From NCBI GenBank assembly GCA_019753155.1, contig JAIELG010000016.1, positions 62,001 through 126,000 of the forward strand: a stretch of 64,000 nt of DNA. The letters run 5' to 3'. How positions within the stretch are numbered: position 1 is the stretch's first letter; each line of letters opens with the position of its first letter. Below are positions 52,755 to 64,000 of the stretch, piece by piece. The DNA is from Burkholderiales bacterium. Its GTDB lineage: Bacteria > Pseudomonadota > Gammaproteobacteria > Burkholderiales > JABEVD01. The notes under the pieces were generated by a model. The model worked only from the letters and a program-made list of their open reading frames with translations. It did not search any database and had not been told where the DNA came from. The position numbers and the translations under genes are program-made.

Positions 52755-52918
52755 TATCCGGCGTGGCTGGAATCGGGCTGAATGATTTCAGCAGGTATGT
52801 TCCGCAACGCTTCCGAGATCAATTCGTCGATCGGTTTTTTTGCGGGAATTTCCTGCTCGATGACATGCTTGACAAATTTGTACCATTCATCGTTCCGGTC
52901 GTCGATCACTTGGCCCAT
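52754..52918 (-). CDS. 54-residue conserved-looking small protein
   Basis: The protein MGQVIDDRNDEWYKFVKHVI... is acidic and helical, with no signal peptide or membrane helix, and ends SSHAG. It begins behind AAAGGATAAGTC. The stop shares one base with the start of the APH-kinase fusion, which argues for a functional link. I do not recognise the family. Confidence 0.65.
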   Translation of the reverse strand: MGQVIDDRNDEWYKFVKHVIEQEIPAKKPIDELISEALRNIPAEIIQPDSSHAG

Positions 52919-53058
52919 GACTTATCCTTTCGTTTGCGGTTGGCTCATCAGGCTTGCTTTGGAATGCAAGGTTCCGCAGATTGTTAGAGGCTTCTTGTCG
53001 ACACGTAAATACAAGTATAGATGGTATTTTCGAAATTTCAATATCGGTTTGGGGGATC

Positions 53059-53922
53059 TCAGGGCGCTAACGCTTCGATCAGGTCGGATACCGCATGCGC
53101 GGTTGCGAAGCCTTGGTCGAGATAAGGGTTGTACTCCACGATCTCTATTGCCAGGAGTTCCCTGTTGTTTCTGAGTTGCACGAGCGCTGACGCGAGTTCG
53201 TCCTTCAATAATCCGCCGGGAACAGGCGTACCCACGCCGGCTTCCTCGGTCGGGTCGAGCGCATCGAGGTCGATGCTGATGCCGAAACCGGAGGTTTCCT
53301 TCCGGATGATGGCGAGCGCCTCGATCAATATTTCCCTGATGCCGCGCTGTCTGATTTCCTCCATGAAATAGACACGTACCCCAAGCTGCTTCAGGAGCCG
53401 TGCTTCGCCTTCCTCGAAGCTCCTGACGCCGATCAGGCAGACGTTTTGCGGCAACAGCTTCGGGGCAGGGGAGGCGATATGCGTGAGGCGTTCGGCTCCG
53501 TATCCGAGCAGGCAGGCGAGCGGCATGCCATGGATCGCTCGCGACGGGCTGGTCTCGAAGGTATGGCTGTCCATGTGGGCGTCGATCCAGAGAAGTCCGA
53601 GCGGTCCCCCCATTGCGTTCCTGACGCCTGACCAGGTGCCGATTGCGCAGGAGTGGTCTCCGCCTACCACGATGGGAAAATTCCCCTGCGACACGGCTTT
53701 CCCGGTTTTTTCGGCAAGCAGGGTGCACATTTCCGATACCGAGGAAAGGGGATCCGCATGATTTTCCTTCAGATGGATGATGCCATCCCACCTGTAGGCG
53801 ATACCGGATGCTTCCAGTTGCGCCAGGAAATCGAAGGCACGCAGCACTTCCGGCCCATCCTGGCAGGCGTGATCCTGCGCGCCGTAACCGCCTGCTGCGC
53901 CGATGACGATGATGTGATGCAT
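53059..53922 (-). CDS. rocF: Arginase-family ureohydrolase
   Basis: The 287-residue enzyme carries the binuclear Mn2+ ligands of the arginase family: GGDHSCA, DAHMDSH and SIDLDALDP. The late segment IEIVEYNPYLD is typical of arginase-type members. Arginine hydrolysis to ornithine and urea is likely, though guanidino relatives cannot be excluded. The start is either 53922 or 53940; neither has a strong ribosome-binding site, so translation may be coupled to the DUF1641 gene six bases upstream. No urea or ornithine genes are adjacent. Confidence 0.85.
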   Translation of the reverse strand: MHHIIVIGAAGGYGAQDHACQDGPEVLRAFDFLAQLEASGIAYRWDGIIHLKENHADPLSSVSEMCTLLAEKTGKAVSQGNFPIVVGGDHSCAIGTWSGVRNAMGGPLGLLWIDAHMDSHTFETSPSRAIHGMPLACLLGYGAERLTHIASPAPKLLPQNVCLIGVRSFEEGEARLLKQLGVRVYFMEEIRQRGIREILIEALAIIRKETSGFGISIDLDALDPTEEAGVGTPVPGGLLKDELASALVQLRNNRELLAIEIVEYNPYLDQGFATAHAVSDLIEALAP

Positions 53923-53927
53923 TGCGT

Positions 53928-54518
53928 TCAGGGGGGGCATTTCGTGCGCAGTTTTTTTCCCACGGATATCAGGAACCTCAAGCTTTCCTGGTTTTCCGGA
54001 TCCTTCATGAGCGTCCACAATCCTCCAATCCCGCCGCAGGAAGGCGCTGCCTTGACGCTTTCGGCAGCGGCTTCCTCGACGCATTGCAGCATGTTTTCGA
54101 GCATGCCGAGCCGATCCACGAGTTGCGGCAGGATCGCGGCCGTCCTCTCCAGAGCGCCGGATGCATCCAGCCGTTCCAGCATTTCGACGAGGCGCAGCGC
54201 GCCCCCCCTGCTGAAGCGGTCCAGAAGCGAAAGCCCTTCGCCCAATGTTTCCGAGAGCCTCCCCACCATTTCGTCGGTCAGGGCATCCTGTGCCGAGCCA
54301 TAGACTCGGGCGAGATGCACGAGGCGATCGAGGTCGCCGTTGTTCACCATCTCCGCGATAACGGGAATGGCTTTTCCAAGCCCGGCGCGATCGATCTGGT
54401 CGATGAGGGTGAGTCCGCCTCCCACGGCGCCGGTCAATCTGCCCACCATTTCGTCGGTCAATGCATCTCTGGCGGCTTCGACCACACTTTCGACTTCGTT
54501 CATGTCAGTTGTGTTCAT
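53928..54518 (-). CDS. DUF1641 protein of the sulfide-oxidation cluster
   Basis: The 196-residue protein contains an internal duplication: DALTDEMVGRL occurs at residues 18-28 and 78-88, a 60-residue period. DUF1641 proteins are commonly encoded next to sulfide:quinone oxidoreductases and formate dehydrogenases, but their role is unknown. It starts nine bases after the SQR stop. The C-terminal part (SCGGIGGLWTLMKDPENQ) is the conserved core. It is likely a partner or membrane-recruiting subunit for SQR. Confidence 0.85.
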   Translation of the reverse strand: MNTTDMNEVESVVEAARDALTDEMVGRLTGAVGGGLTLIDQIDRAGLGKAIPVIAEMVNNGDLDRLVHLARVYGSAQDALTDEMVGRLSETLGEGLSLLDRFSRGGALRLVEMLERLDASGALERTAAILPQLVDRLGMLENMLQCVEEAAAESVKAAPSCGGIGGLWTLMKDPENQESLRFLISVGKKLRTKCPP

Positions 54519-54527
54519 GGTTTTTCC

Positions 54528-55661
54528 TCACAGAAGTCCGCGAGCGGAAACCCAGTAAAGCTTGTTATAGGCCATCTTGAACCAGTGAACCGCCTTGGTG
54601 GGTGCCTTGGGGTCCGGCGGGGTCTGGTAGTTGAACATGGCGTAAGTGGCGCGATCCTTGCCGGCCTCGATGAAACAGAATACCTTTCCGTCGTAATCCC
54701 GCACCGGGGTGCCGATTTTCACCATCGCGGCGATGTTTTCCCCCAGGGTGTCGGCTTCGAAGTGAGCCGTGGAGCCTGCCTTGCTGATGGGGATGTTGGT
54801 GGTGTCGCCCAGCACGAATACATTGGAATGGCCTTCCATGTTGAGCTGCTGACGGTGGGTTGGAATCCATCCGTTCTGCCCGAGTCCGTTTTTCTCAATG
54901 ACTTCCATGCCTTTGTGCGCGGGAATCGCGATCAGGAGATCATAAGGGGTTTGCGTGCCTTCTTCGCTCCTGAGTATTTTGTTCTCTCCGTCGACTTCCT
55001 TCATGTTGAAGAACGTCTCGTAAGTGATGCCTAGCCTGTCGAATTCAGGCGTTGCCCACTTGGCGACGTTTTCCAGGCTGTGAGTACGGCCGATCGGGTA
55101 AGTGTAATGGAGCTTCACCTTGTCGAGAATGCCGCGATCCTTGAAATAGTCGTGCAGCATGAACGTGATTTCGAGCGGGGCCATGGGACATTTGTGGGGA
55201 ACGCCTACAGCGATTACCACGCGACCCCCCTGGAATTCCCTGATGCGCTTGAACATTTTGAGCGCGGTTTCTTCCGTATAAAAAGTCTCGCAATTTTCGG
55301 CAAGGCCGGGAATGGTTTCGGGCACCATGCGCGAACCTGTGGAGATGACCAAGATGTCGTAGGAATGGGTTTTTCCGCTTTGAGTCACCACTTCGTTTTT
55401 GTCGAGGTGAAATTCCGTCACCGGGTCGACATGGAATTCGATGCTCGGTTCGAGGAGGCTTGCCTGATCGCGGTAGAGTTCGTCAGGCGTGATTCTGCCC
55501 ACGGCAAGGTAAAGCAGCCCAGGTTGATACATGTGACGTTCGGATGCGGAGAGCATGGTGATGCGCGCCTTTCCGCTCTTGAGTTCCCCGGTGAGCCTGC
55601 GCGCGAGGTTGTTCGCAAGGATGGTTCCTCCCATGCCGCCGCCAATGATCAGTATCCTCAT
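54528..55661 (-). CDS. sqr: Sulfide:quinone oxidoreductase
   Basis: The 377-residue flavoprotein has an N-terminal dinucleotide-binding motif GGGMGG, a second Rossmann region (residues 147-200) and the redox-active cysteines Cys124, Cys158 (PHKCPM) and Cys329 (FCFIEAGKD), matching the three conserved Cys of SQR. It oxidises sulfide and passes electrons to quinone at the membrane face. A C-terminal amphipathic segment would attach it to the membrane. I chose MRILIIGGG behind AGGAGGAAACGAA; the longer frame has no support. Confidence 0.92.
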   Translation of the reverse strand: MRILIIGGGMGGTILANNLARRLTGELKSGKARITMLSASERHMYQPGLLYLAVGRITPDELYRDQASLLEPSIEFHVDPVTEFHLDKNEVVTQSGKTHSYDILVISTGSRMVPETIPGLAENCETFYTEETALKMFKRIREFQGGRVVIAVGVPHKCPMAPLEITFMLHDYFKDRGILDKVKLHYTYPIGRTHSLENVAKWATPEFDRLGITYETFFNMKEVDGENKILRSEEGTQTPYDLLIAIPAHKGMEVIEKNGLGQNGWIPTHRQQLNMEGHSNVFVLGDTTNIPISKAGSTAHFEADTLGENIAAMVKIGTPVRDYDGKVFCFIEAGKDRATYAMFNYQTPPDPKAPTKAVHWFKMAYNKLYWVSARGLL

Positions 55662-55677
55662 TTCGTTTCCTCCTGGG

Positions 55678-55908
55678 TTATTTTGCTTTCCGCACCGTGA
55701 TATGCCATACGCCGCCTTCTTCCCTTGTGCCGAGTAGTTCATGCCCGACCTTCCTGATCCATTCCGGCACATCTGCCGCCGAACCCTTGTCGGTCGAGAG
55801 CACTTCGAGTTCGTCTCCCACGTTCGCCATTTTTATGCCTGCGATGAGTTCCATCAACGGTCCGGGACAGAAACTTCCGCGTGCGTCGATTACTTTCTTT
55901 TCAGCCAT
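55678..55908 (-). CDS. TusA-family sulfur carrier
   Basis: The 76-residue protein has the TusA signature: DARGSFCPGPLMELI with the active cysteine in CPxP, and the following beta-alpha-beta fold. TusA proteins carry persulfide sulfur between enzymes. It lies between a DsrE-like protein and SQR, suggesting transfer of sulfur produced by sulfide oxidation. It starts behind AAGGGGAAGGC-type purine-rich sequence. Confidence 0.9.
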   Translation of the reverse strand: MAEKKVIDARGSFCPGPLMELIAGIKMANVGDELEVLSTDKGSAADVPEWIRKVGHELLGTREEGGVWHITVRKAK

Positions 55909-55919
55909 TTGCCTTCCCC

Positions 55920-56306
55920 TTAGAATGTCCAGACCTGACTGTTCCCGGCATCATCCAGGAACTTCGTCAGCCCTGTCGCTTCCCCGAGATAGCCTTCGAG
56001 ATCGCCTTGTCCCACGTCCAGAACATCCATGGCCATGGAACAAGGATATAATCTGGCTTCTCCCAATTCAACCGCCTGTTCGAACAATGTCTTGAACTGC
56101 GGCACCTTTTTTTTCGACATCAATTCCCCCATTTCGCCTTCGGCAGGCGCTGTGACCTCGTTTCCCTTGACGAAATGCGGCAATGCGTTCATCGAGAGAA
56201 AAACGAGCGTCTCATGCCCGCTGACTGCTGCGACGGAAGCCACCATGGCGGCCATCTGCAGGCGCTCGATGCTTCCTGATACGACAACCACGCAAATCTT
56301 GCTCAT
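55920..56306 (-). CDS. DsrE-family sulfurtransferase-like protein
   Basis: The 128-residue protein has the DsrE fold pattern with a conserved cysteine in ARLYPCSMAMDVL and the N-terminal KICVVVVSGSIERLQMA. Related DsrE2 proteins accept thiosulfonate or persulfide from TusA. I use MSKIC with GGAGAATG upstream; MLM two codons earlier sits too near the ribosome-binding site. It is the first gene of the dsrE-tusA-sqr-DUF1641 operon. Confidence 0.88.
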   Translation of the reverse strand: MSKICVVVVSGSIERLQMAAMVASVAAVSGHETLVFLSMNALPHFVKGNEVTAPAEGEMGELMSKKKVPQFKTLFEQAVELGEARLYPCSMAMDVLDVGQGDLEGYLGEATGLTKFLDDAGNSQVWTF

Positions 56307-56482
56307 GAGCATTCTCCAAAAACGGATTCTTTACGGATCCTCCATTGTAGGACAAATCGGATGCCGAAATGATGGAACAGCGTTCACTCCTTAGCCATGC
56401 GTAAAGAGGCGGAGTCCCGCACAGCAGGAAGCCTATCTTCGAATGGGCGGGCGGGAAGCGTTGGTTCGATGCGTCGGTTCGA

Positions 56483-60314
<3,832 letters not shown>

Positions 60315-60317
<3 letters not shown>

Positions 60318-60347
60318 GGAACCCCTGAACAAGTCGCACATGGGCCG
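60315..60347 (+). repeat. Dispersed-repeat end between eno and ftsB
   Basis: GGAACCCCTGAACAAGTC and ACAAGTCGCACATGGGCCG (60318-60347) match the two inverted segments at 27697-27813. The copy fills the eno-ftsB gap and starts right after the eno TAG. Confidence 0.65.
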
Positions 60348-60350
60348 CTA

Positions 60351-60644
60351 ATGCGTATCCTGCTCCTGATACTGCTCTGCCTGATCGCATTGGTGCAATA
60401 CTCGCTGTGGCTGGGCAAGGGAGGGTGGCTTCAGGTCTGGGATCTGGACAGGCAGATCAAGGTTCAGCAGGAGACCAACCACAAGATGCAGGCGCGCAAC
60501 GCCGCGATCGATGCGGACGTGCGCGATCTCAAGCAGGGTTATGCCGCGATCGAGGAACGCGCCAGAAGCGAGCTCGGCATGATCAAGGATGACGAGGTGT
60601 TTTTCCAGGTGATCCAGTCTTCCCCGTCCGCCAGCGGAAAATGA
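60351..60644 (+). CDS. ftsB: Cell division protein FtsB
   Basis: The 97-residue bitopic protein has an N-terminal membrane helix (about residues 3-20) and a periplasmic coiled coil (about 28-70, LDRQIKVQQETNHKMQARNA), ending in the FtsB-like segment EERARSELGMIKDDEVFFQV. It joins FtsL and FtsQ at the division site. Its position after eno is conserved. The stop overlaps the start of the YgfX-like gene. Confidence 0.93.
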   Translation: MRILLLILLCLIALVQYSLWLGKGGWLQVWDLDRQIKVQQETNHKMQARNAAIDADVRDLKQGYAAIEERARSELGMIKDDEVFFQVIQSSPSASGK

Positions 60645-61030
60645 TCGCCGTTGCCTTGAAACCCTCGATGCGGCTTGCCCTGCTGCTCGTGGCGGTTCAT
60701 CTCGGGGCGATTCTTTTCATGCTGCAGGTTTCATATCTGCTTGCAGCGCTGCTTGCGTTCAGCATGGCTTATTCGGTGATGCATTATGCGCTTCTGTCCC
60801 TCTCCGGCTCCATTGTTGCGTTGAGGATAGGGAAGAAGACCTGCACGGTTTTCACGAGGGGAGGCGACGAGTCGAACTGCACGCTCCAGGGAAGCACTTA
60901 TGTGTCCCCCTGGTTGACTGTGTTGAACCTGAAGGGGGCGGGGCGTCTGGCGAAAACGGCCGTCATTCTTCCCGATGCCATCGACGGCGAAGCATTCAGG
61001 CAATTGCGAGTCTGGCTGCGCTGGAAATGA
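60641..61030 (+). CDS. YgfX/CptA-like membrane protein
   Basis: The 129-residue protein has two close N-terminal membrane helices (about 12-32 and 36-54) and a basic soluble tail with DAIDGEAFRQLRVWLRW, as in YgfX (DUF1434) proteins. In E. coli, YgfX (CptA) affects cell-division cytoskeletal proteins and pairs with an antitoxin SdhE; no SdhE gene is seen here. Its ATG overlaps the ftsB stop, so expression is coupled to a division gene. Confidence 0.7.
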   Translation: MIAVALKPSMRLALLLVAVHLGAILFMLQVSYLLAALLAFSMAYSVMHYALLSLSGSIVALRIGKKTCTVFTRGGDESNCTLQGSTYVSPWLTVLNLKGAGRLAKTAVILPDAIDGEAFRQLRVWLRWK

Positions 61031-61067
61031 ATCAGATCGTCTTCCAGCTTTCATCAGGCGAGCTCGC

Positions 61068-61115
61068 TTTTCCCGGCAACGTGCTCCGCGCAGGATTAAA
61101 TCGGCGCTTCCCTAA
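61068..61115 (-). repeat. MITE end overlapping a gene stop
   Basis: On the minus strand TTAG is followed by GGAAGCGCCGATTTAATCCT and then GCGCGGAGCACGTTGC, matching the left end of the MITE at 34600 over about 45 bases. The TTAG contains the stop codon of the neighbouring gene. No partner end is seen. Confidence 0.7.
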
Positions 61116-61459
61116 TTGATCGTGATTCCACCTTCCACGTCTTCGGCCGCATCCAGCACGATGGAATGCAGGGTGACATCGAACCATTTCCAGAACAGCT
61201 TGAGTGACCTGTCAGCGGGCCAGGTGCTTTCTTCTTCCGACCATTCCGCAAGTTCGGTCTCGAATATATTTCCGTAAATGTGGTCGATTGCCGCGAGCGC
61301 ATCCTCGATCTCGTCGAAATCCGGAATGAGGTAAACGGTGGAGTCCGTTCTCAACTGCTCCAGGGTGATATCGACTTCGGAGCCGGGAAGTCCCTGTATC
61401 CACTCCAGGAAAGGTTCTTTGGGTCTGACGATGGCGACGCTCCGATCGATTGCATACAT
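61112..61459 (-). CDS. Conserved hypothetical protein
   Basis: The 115-residue acidic protein starts MYAIDRSVAIVRPKEPFLEW and contains TLEQLRTDSTVYLIPDFD and SEEESTWPADRSLKLFWKWFDV, a pattern I have seen in unnamed conserved proteobacterial proteins. No membrane helix or signal peptide is present. Start chosen at the ATG with GGAGAAGCC upstream. The last codons and TAG stop touch a MITE end. Function unknown. Confidence 0.72.
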   Translation of the reverse strand: MYAIDRSVAIVRPKEPFLEWIQGLPGSEVDITLEQLRTDSTVYLIPDFDEIEDALAAIDHIYGNIFETELAEWSEEESTWPADRSLKLFWKWFDVTLHSIVLDAAEDVEGGITIN

Positions 61460-61523
61460 GGCTTCTCCCCCGATGACTGGCCAGCTTATTGTATAACATT
61501 CATGATTACAGGAAAAAGAAACC

Positions 61524-62504
61524 TTATCCGCCTGTCGCAGACATGAAGCGCAGGATTTTTCGAGGCGATTCCCTGAATTCGTGGCGCTCGGGCTTGCGCG
61601 CAATGGCATCCAGCAATGCAGCTTCCAGGTCTTCGTCCGAGCCGCCTGAGCGCAGGAGCGGCCTCAATTCGAGCTTGTCCTCCTGTCCGAGGCAGAGGTA
61701 AAGGGTTCCGTCGACGCTGAGGCGAACCCTGTTGCAGGTTTCGCAGAAATGCTGGGAAATCGGCGTGATGAAGCCCATGCTGAAACTGCCGTCAGGGCTT
61801 TGCAGGTAGCGTGCAGGGCCGCCTCCCGGAAGCAGTGCCGGGATCAGCCCGTATGTGCGCATCAGGTCTTGCCTGATGCCCTGAAGATCGAAAAATCCCT
61901 GGCTTCTTGCCGTATCCCCCATGGGCATGACTTCGATCAGGCGCAGTATCAGTCCACGATTCATGCAGAACCTGACCATTTTTCCGATTTCCCCGTCGTT
62001 GATGCCGGGGAGGACGACCATGTTGATTTTTATCATCTCGAATCCGGCATTCCTGGCCGCTTCGATGCCGGCGGAAATCTGCACGAATGCATCTCTCCCG
62101 GTCATTTTCTCGATGAGCTTTGCATCGAGAGCATCCAGGCTGATGTTGATGCGGTCGATTCCCGCAGCTTTCAGGTTTGCGGCTTGCTGCTCAAGTTGGG
62201 TTGCATTGGTGCTGAGCGAGAGATCCTCGATTGCCGGGATGGATGAGAGGCGCGCAGCGAGACCGGGCAGGTTTTTCCTCAACAGGGGCTCGCCCCCGGT
62301 CAGCCTGATCCTTTTCACGCCGAGCTTCACGAAGATCCTGGAAAGCCTTTCGATTTCGTCGAAACTCAGCCAGTTTTGCGGCTCTTCGTAGTCCGAATGG
62401 ACTTTGGGCAGGCAATAGCTGCACCTCAGGTCGCAGCGGTCGGTGACCGAAAGCCTGAGATATTCGATCTTCCGCCCGAAGGGATCTGTCAATTGTTTGC
62501 CCAA
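61524..62504 (-). CDS. moaA: GTP 3',8-cyclase MoaA
   Basis: The protein (326 residues from the TTG at 62504) is the radical-SAM enzyme that starts molybdopterin synthesis from GTP. The SAM cluster motif CDLRCSYC and the second cluster FCETCNRVRLS with CLGQ are present, and it ends in the conserved double glycine. The TTG has GGAAAG upstream and begins MGKQLTDPFGRKI. A GTG 13 codons earlier lies in a palindromic operator and is less likely. It is divergent from mobB. Confidence 0.93.
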   Translation of the reverse strand: MGKQLTDPFGRKIEYLRLSVTDRCDLRCSYCLPKVHSDYEEPQNWLSFDEIERLSRIFVKLGVKRIRLTGGEPLLRKNLPGLAARLSSIPAIEDLSLSTNATQLEQQAANLKAAGIDRINISLDALDAKLIEKMTGRDAFVQISAGIEAARNAGFEMIKINMVVLPGINDGEIGKMVRFCMNRGLILRLIEVMPMGDTARSQGFFDLQGIRQDLMRTYGLIPALLPGGGPARYLQSPDGSFSMGFITPISQHFCETCNRVRLSVDGTLYLCLGQEDKLELRPLLRSGGSDEDLEAALLDAIARKPERHEFRESPRKILRFMSATGG

Positions 62505-62519
62505 GTCTTTTCTTTCCGC

Positions 62520-62541
62520 GTTATATTTGCAAAAATATAAC
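62520..62541. promoter_or_regulatory. ModE-type palindrome between moaA and mobB
   Basis: GTTATATTT-GCAA-AAATATAAC is a perfect 9-bp inverted repeat in the short divergent region between two molybdenum-cofactor genes. It resembles the TATA-rich palindromes bound by molybdate sensor ModE. The binding protein is not in this window. Confidence 0.55.
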
Positions 62542-62570
62542 ACTTATGATGCCGGAAAATAAAGTACGCG

Positions 62571-63068
62571 ATGAAAATATTCGGATTTGCAGGATATTCT
62601 GGAAGCGGCAAGACGACGCTGATCGAAAAGCTGATTCCCATTTTCGCGAACGAAGGGTTCGAGGTTTCGCTCATCAAGCATGCCCACCATTATTTCGATA
62701 TCGATCAGCCCGGAAAGGATTCCTGGCGGCACAGAAAGGCAGGGGCGGGCGAAGTGCTCGTAGCCTCGGGCAGGCGATGGGCAGTGATACACGAACTTTC
62801 GGGAAAAGCCGAACCCTCCCTCGAAGATCACCTCAAACGCCTTTCTCCATGCGATTTCGTTTTCGTGGAAGGATACAGGCATGAGCACATACCCAAGCTC
62901 GAAATTCACCGCAAGGCTGCCATGAGTCCCTTGCTCTTTCCGGAAGATCCCCATATCGTTGGAATCGCCAGCGATGTTCTGCTCGAGACGGCGTTGCCCC
63001 AGATCGATCTGGACAGGGCCGATTTGATCGCAGCCTTTATAAAAAAATATTTTGGAATATATTCATGA
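62571..63068 (+). CDS. mobB: Molybdopterin-guanine dinucleotide biosynthesis adaptor MobB
   Basis: The 165-residue protein has a Walker A loop GYSGSGKTT and the segments IKHAHHYFDIDQPGKDSWRHRKAGA and FVEGYRHEHIPKLEIHR typical of MobB, a GTP-binding helper for making molybdopterin guanine dinucleotide. The start ATG lies 30 bases from the ModE-like site. Its stop overlaps the moeA ATG (TCATGA). Confidence 0.94.
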   Translation: MKIFGFAGYSGSGKTTLIEKLIPIFANEGFEVSLIKHAHHYFDIDQPGKDSWRHRKAGAGEVLVASGRRWAVIHELSGKAEPSLEDHLKRLSPCDFVFVEGYRHEHIPKLEIHRKAAMSPLLFPEDPHIVGIASDVLLETALPQIDLDRADLIAAFIKKYFGIYS

Positions 63069-64000
63069 CCGTCATATCACCGCTTGAAGCGCTCGATCTC
63101 CTCATATCCAGGGCCAGTCCGGTTGCGCAGATCGAAAGAGCCGAAACCGAAAGCGCGCTCGGCAGGATACTGGCCGAAGAGCTTCTTTCTCCATGCGATG
63201 TCCCGCCATGCGACAACAGCGCGATGGATGGTTTCGCTATTTCCGTCGAGGGTTGCGGCGAAGAACCCTTGCCGATTTCCCAGCGCATTCCTGCCGGGAT
63301 TCGTCCCCTGCCACTTGCCCCTGGAACCGCCGCACGAATCTTCACCGGTGCGCCTATCCCGCTTGGGGCGGATGCGGTCGTCATGCAGGAGGATTGCATC
63401 TTCGACGAAGAAAAAGTGAAAATAGGCCGAAAGCCCAAGCTCAGGAGCAATATCAGGAGGCGCGGAGAGGATATCGCAAAAGGGAGCGTATTTCTGCATG
63501 GCGGAATGAAGCTGCGCCCCCAGGAACTGGCATTGATTTCTTCCGTCGGGATTGCCAGCATTCGACTCTACAGGAAGCTTCGCGTTGCCATCTTTTTCAC
63601 GGGGAATGAAATCGTCATGCCGGGAACCCCGCTCGGCCCCGGCCAGATTTACAATTCGAACCGCTTCAGCCTGATCGGACTTCTGGACGCGCTCCATTGC
63701 GAAATCCACGATCTCGGCATCGTGCCCGATGATGTCGAATCGACTGTTTCCGCGCTCGAAGAGGCCTGCAGGAATGCGGATCTCGTCCTGACATGCGGTG
63801 GCGTTTCGGTTGGGGAGGAAGATCATGTCAGAGTCGCCGTGGAGAAAATCGGCTGCATCGAAATGTGGGGCGTTGCGATCAAGCCCGGAAAGCCATTTGC
63901 TTTCGGGGAGGTTTTCGGGATTCCTTTCATCGGCCTTCCGGGAAACCCGGTATCGGCATTCCAGATGTTCTGCCTGTTCGCGAGGCCATTCATCCTGCGT
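63065..64000 (+). CDS. moeA: Molybdopterin molybdenumtransferase MoeA, 5' part
   Basis: The first 312 residues are present; the gene continues past the window. Conserved blocks are CDNSAMDGFA, IFTGAPIPLGADAVVMQED, CGGVSVGEEDHV and GLPGNPVSAFQMF. MoeA inserts molybdate into adenylylated molybdopterin. The ATG overlaps the mobB stop, so the mobB-moeA pair forms an operon under the moaA/mobB divergent control region. Confidence 0.95.
   Translation, partial: MTVISPLEALDLLISRASPVAQIERAETESALGRILAEELLSPCDVPPCDNSAMDGFAISVEGCGEEPLPISQRIPAGIRPLPLAPGTAARIFTGAPIPLGADAVVMQEDCIFDEEKVKIGRKPKLRSNIRRRGEDIAKGSVFLHGGMKLRPQELALISSVGIASIRLYRKLRVAIFFTGNEIVMPGTPLGPGQIYNSNRFSLIGLLDALHCEIHDLGIVPDDVESTVSALEEACRNADLVLTCGGVSVGEEDHVRVAVEKIGCIEMWGVAIKPGKPFAFGEVFGIPFIGLPGNPVSAFQMFCLFARPFILR

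Overview
The window is a gene-dense (about 57-60% G+C) chromosomal segment that looks betaproteobacterial, most likely from the Nitrosomonadales (Gallionella/Sulfuricella-like relatives). This rests on the nuoD-N order, the hrcA-hemH-grpE-dnaK-dnaJ block, pyrG-kdsA-eno-ftsB, and sulfur-oxidation genes (SQR, DUF1641, TusA-like, DsrE-like). The genus is an inference; no rRNA is present.

Layout. 1-12.6 kb: complex I operon from the 3' end of nuoD through nuoN, then a translationally coupled NUDIX hydrolase. 12.6-19.6 kb: a DUF2934 mini-gene, then on the minus strand dksA, darP, hrcA, hemH, grpE, dnaK and dnaJ, with two sigma-32 promoters whose -35 elements contain the stop codons of hemH and grpE. 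19.7-22 kb: tRNA-Pro, tRNA-Arg and tRNA-His, followed by a small decayed island (MazE/MazF-like pair, integrase and DUF1640 remnants, a repeat-bearing membrane protein). 22-32 kb: c-di-GMP genes, a PmrAB/QseBC-like two-component system in one operon with two COG4705 membrane proteins and a small DMT transporter, and a GH13 amylase. 32-34.5 kb: 2OG-Fe dioxygenase, RNase T2 and an exported unknown.

34.6-42.6 kb is the most unusual part. On one strand lie two NRAMP-like transporters lacking the normal transition-metal motifs, two OprB-type porins, a small membrane protein and a channel-less MgtE cytoplasmic module (PRC-like, MgtE-N and CBS domains). A hairpin-rich leader precedes the cluster, and an internal 16-codon reading frame beginning M-D-P-D-P recalls the Salmonella MgtL Mg2+-sensing leader peptide. 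I infer an Mg2+-related import and sensing locus.

42.7-48.6 kb holds signalling genes: a di-iron/metallo-beta-lactamase protein coupled to a GGDEF-EAL protein and to an internally deleted Aer-like receptor, and a HisKA_2 kinase with an ANTAR regulator. 48.7-53 kb: DUF4184, MltB, a stand-alone MshEN/GspE-N protein and an APH-kinase fusion with a coupled 54-aa protein. 53-56.3 kb: arginase-like gene and sulfide-oxidation genes. 56.5-61.5 kb: pyrG, kdsA, eno, ftsB, a YgfX-like gene and a conserved unknown. 61.5-64 kb: moaA divergent from mobB-moeA across a ModE-like palindrome; moeA runs off the end.

A dispersed short repeat / MITE family (ends GGAACC..., one complete copy flanked by CTAA duplications as in IS5-type YTAR targets) recurs in the window. 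At three genes the target sequence TTAG supplies the TAG stop codon. Several signalling genes show in-frame internal deletions, suggesting ongoing streamlining.
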